Source: Candidatus Brocadiaceae bacterium
Lineage (GTDB): Bacteria; Planctomycetota; Brocadiia; SM23-32
NCBI GenBank assembly: GCA_003551785.1
Contig: PUNP01000455.1
Coordinates: 1-5,558, forward strand
Direction of reading: 5' to 3'
Length of the DNA: 5,558 bases
The notes under the pieces: model-generated
Database searches by the model: none
What the model saw: the letters and a program-made list of their open reading frames with translations, nothing else
What the model was told of the DNA's origin: nothing
Shown here: piece after piece, positions 5,404-5,558 of the stretch
Layout: every line of letters starts with the position of its first letter
Position numbering within the stretch: the stretch's first letter is position 1
Translations under genes and position numbers: made by a program

Positions 5404-5479
5404 GAGCCCCGGCAGGGGCGATTCAAAGGTTTGGCGAAATCAGGGCGAGTGCCTTTCTTGAGTCGCCCCGTCGGGGCTC
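5404..5479. repeat. Long imperfect stem-loop made of two mutually inverted hairpins
   Basis: GAGCCCC...GGGGCGATTC (5404-5424) and GAGTCGCCCC...GGGGCTC (5460-5479) are near-perfect inverted copies, with one bulged base and two G-T wobbles. Pairing continues through AAAGG (5425-5429) and CCTTT (5452-5456) after a 3-base bulge, leaving a 22-base loop. Each arm can also fold alone (GCCCC at 5406-5410 with GGGGC at 5415-5419; GCCCC at 5465-5469 with GGGGC at 5473-5477). Such paired palindromes resemble REP/BIME units. Confidence 0.6.
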
Positions 5480-5506
5480 AGCAGGGGGTGGGCCTAAAAG
5501 ACAAAT

Positions 5507-5534
5507 ACGAATGACGAATATCCAATGTCCAGGG
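5507..5534. repeat. Degenerate 7-base tandem repeat
   Basis: Four consecutive 7-mers read ACGAATG, ACGAATA, TCCAATG and TCCAGGG. The first three share the AAT core at the same phase. It is short and imperfect, directly after the hairpin block. Confidence 0.35.
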
Positions 5535-5558
5535 GACGACCTAAGCAAGCGCTGGAAG

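Larger units (their letters stand above)
5136..5558. other. Gene-less, hairpin-rich region after the lyase
   Basis: These 423 bases carry no supported gene. From left to right they hold a small hairpin (GTCTG 5141-5145, CAGAC 5151-5155), an AT-rich inverted repeat (5212-5244), a GGC-rich simple stretch (5250-5277), three GC-rich stem-loops (5312-5324, 5338-5380, 5404-5479) and a 7-base periodic stretch (5507-5534). The density of structure suggests a dispersed intergenic repeat unit or a mobile-element relic. A minus-strand open frame across 5088-5426 is judged spurious. Confidence 0.6.

Noticed and set aside
5088..5426. 112-codon minus-strand open frame overlapping the lyase end and hairpins
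   Set aside because: It overlaps the lyase 3' end antisense, runs through inverted repeats, lacks a ribosome binding site and has no domain-like composition.
5404..5479. CRISPR-like repeat or tRNA/rRNA element
   Set aside because: There are only two inverted copies, not direct repeats with spacers, and no tRNA cloverleaf or T-loop sequence is visible.

Overview
The window is an ordinary stretch of bacterial chromosome with five complete protein genes, no RNA genes, no CRISPR array and no transposase. The gene content (a Gfo/Idh/MocA sugar-type oxidoreductase, a heparinase II/III-like polysaccharide lyase, a lone receiver protein, two small conserved proteins) and long gene-poor spacers full of palindromes would fit an environmental, carbohydrate-degrading, probably anaerobic bacterium. 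My guess is a PVC-group lineage (Lentisphaerota, Kiritimatiellota, Planctomycetota) or a deltaproteobacterium-like lineage. This is weakly supported, because nothing here is a lineage marker.

Layout. Positions 1-221 are the 3' flank of the first gene and hold a good minus-strand promoter that fires out of the left edge. Positions 222-1403 (-) encode a Gfo/Idh/MocA oxidoreductase with an unusual 48-residue low-complexity N-terminal extension. A 313-base spacer follows, holding a short perfect hairpin that looks like a dispersed repeat. Positions 1717-1965 (+) encode a short protein whose C-terminal half matches the YbjQ/DUF74 family. About 50 bases later, 2016-2432 (+) encodes a full-length YjbQ/UPF0047 protein, so the two may share a transcript. 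The convergent gene at 2558-2944 (-) is a single-domain response regulator. A 358-base divergent spacer has a convincing promoter for each flanking gene. The largest gene, 3303-5135 (+), is a heparinase II/III-like lyase. The last 423 bases have no gene but several strong inverted repeats.

How the genes may work together. The oxidoreductase and the lyase are plausible partners in using an acidic or modified sugar. The only sequence hint that links them is a pair of 7-mers (TTGCTAA and TAACCAG) lying one base apart in both upstream regions, in opposite order. The receiver protein has no histidine kinase or output domain here, so its partner is unknown. The two small conserved proteins give no pathway clue.

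The most interesting signals are non-coding: nested inverted repeats in the predicted 5' leader of the lyase, and the compact block of hairpins after it. I found no convincing evidence of a new multi-gene system such as defence, secretion or mobile machinery.
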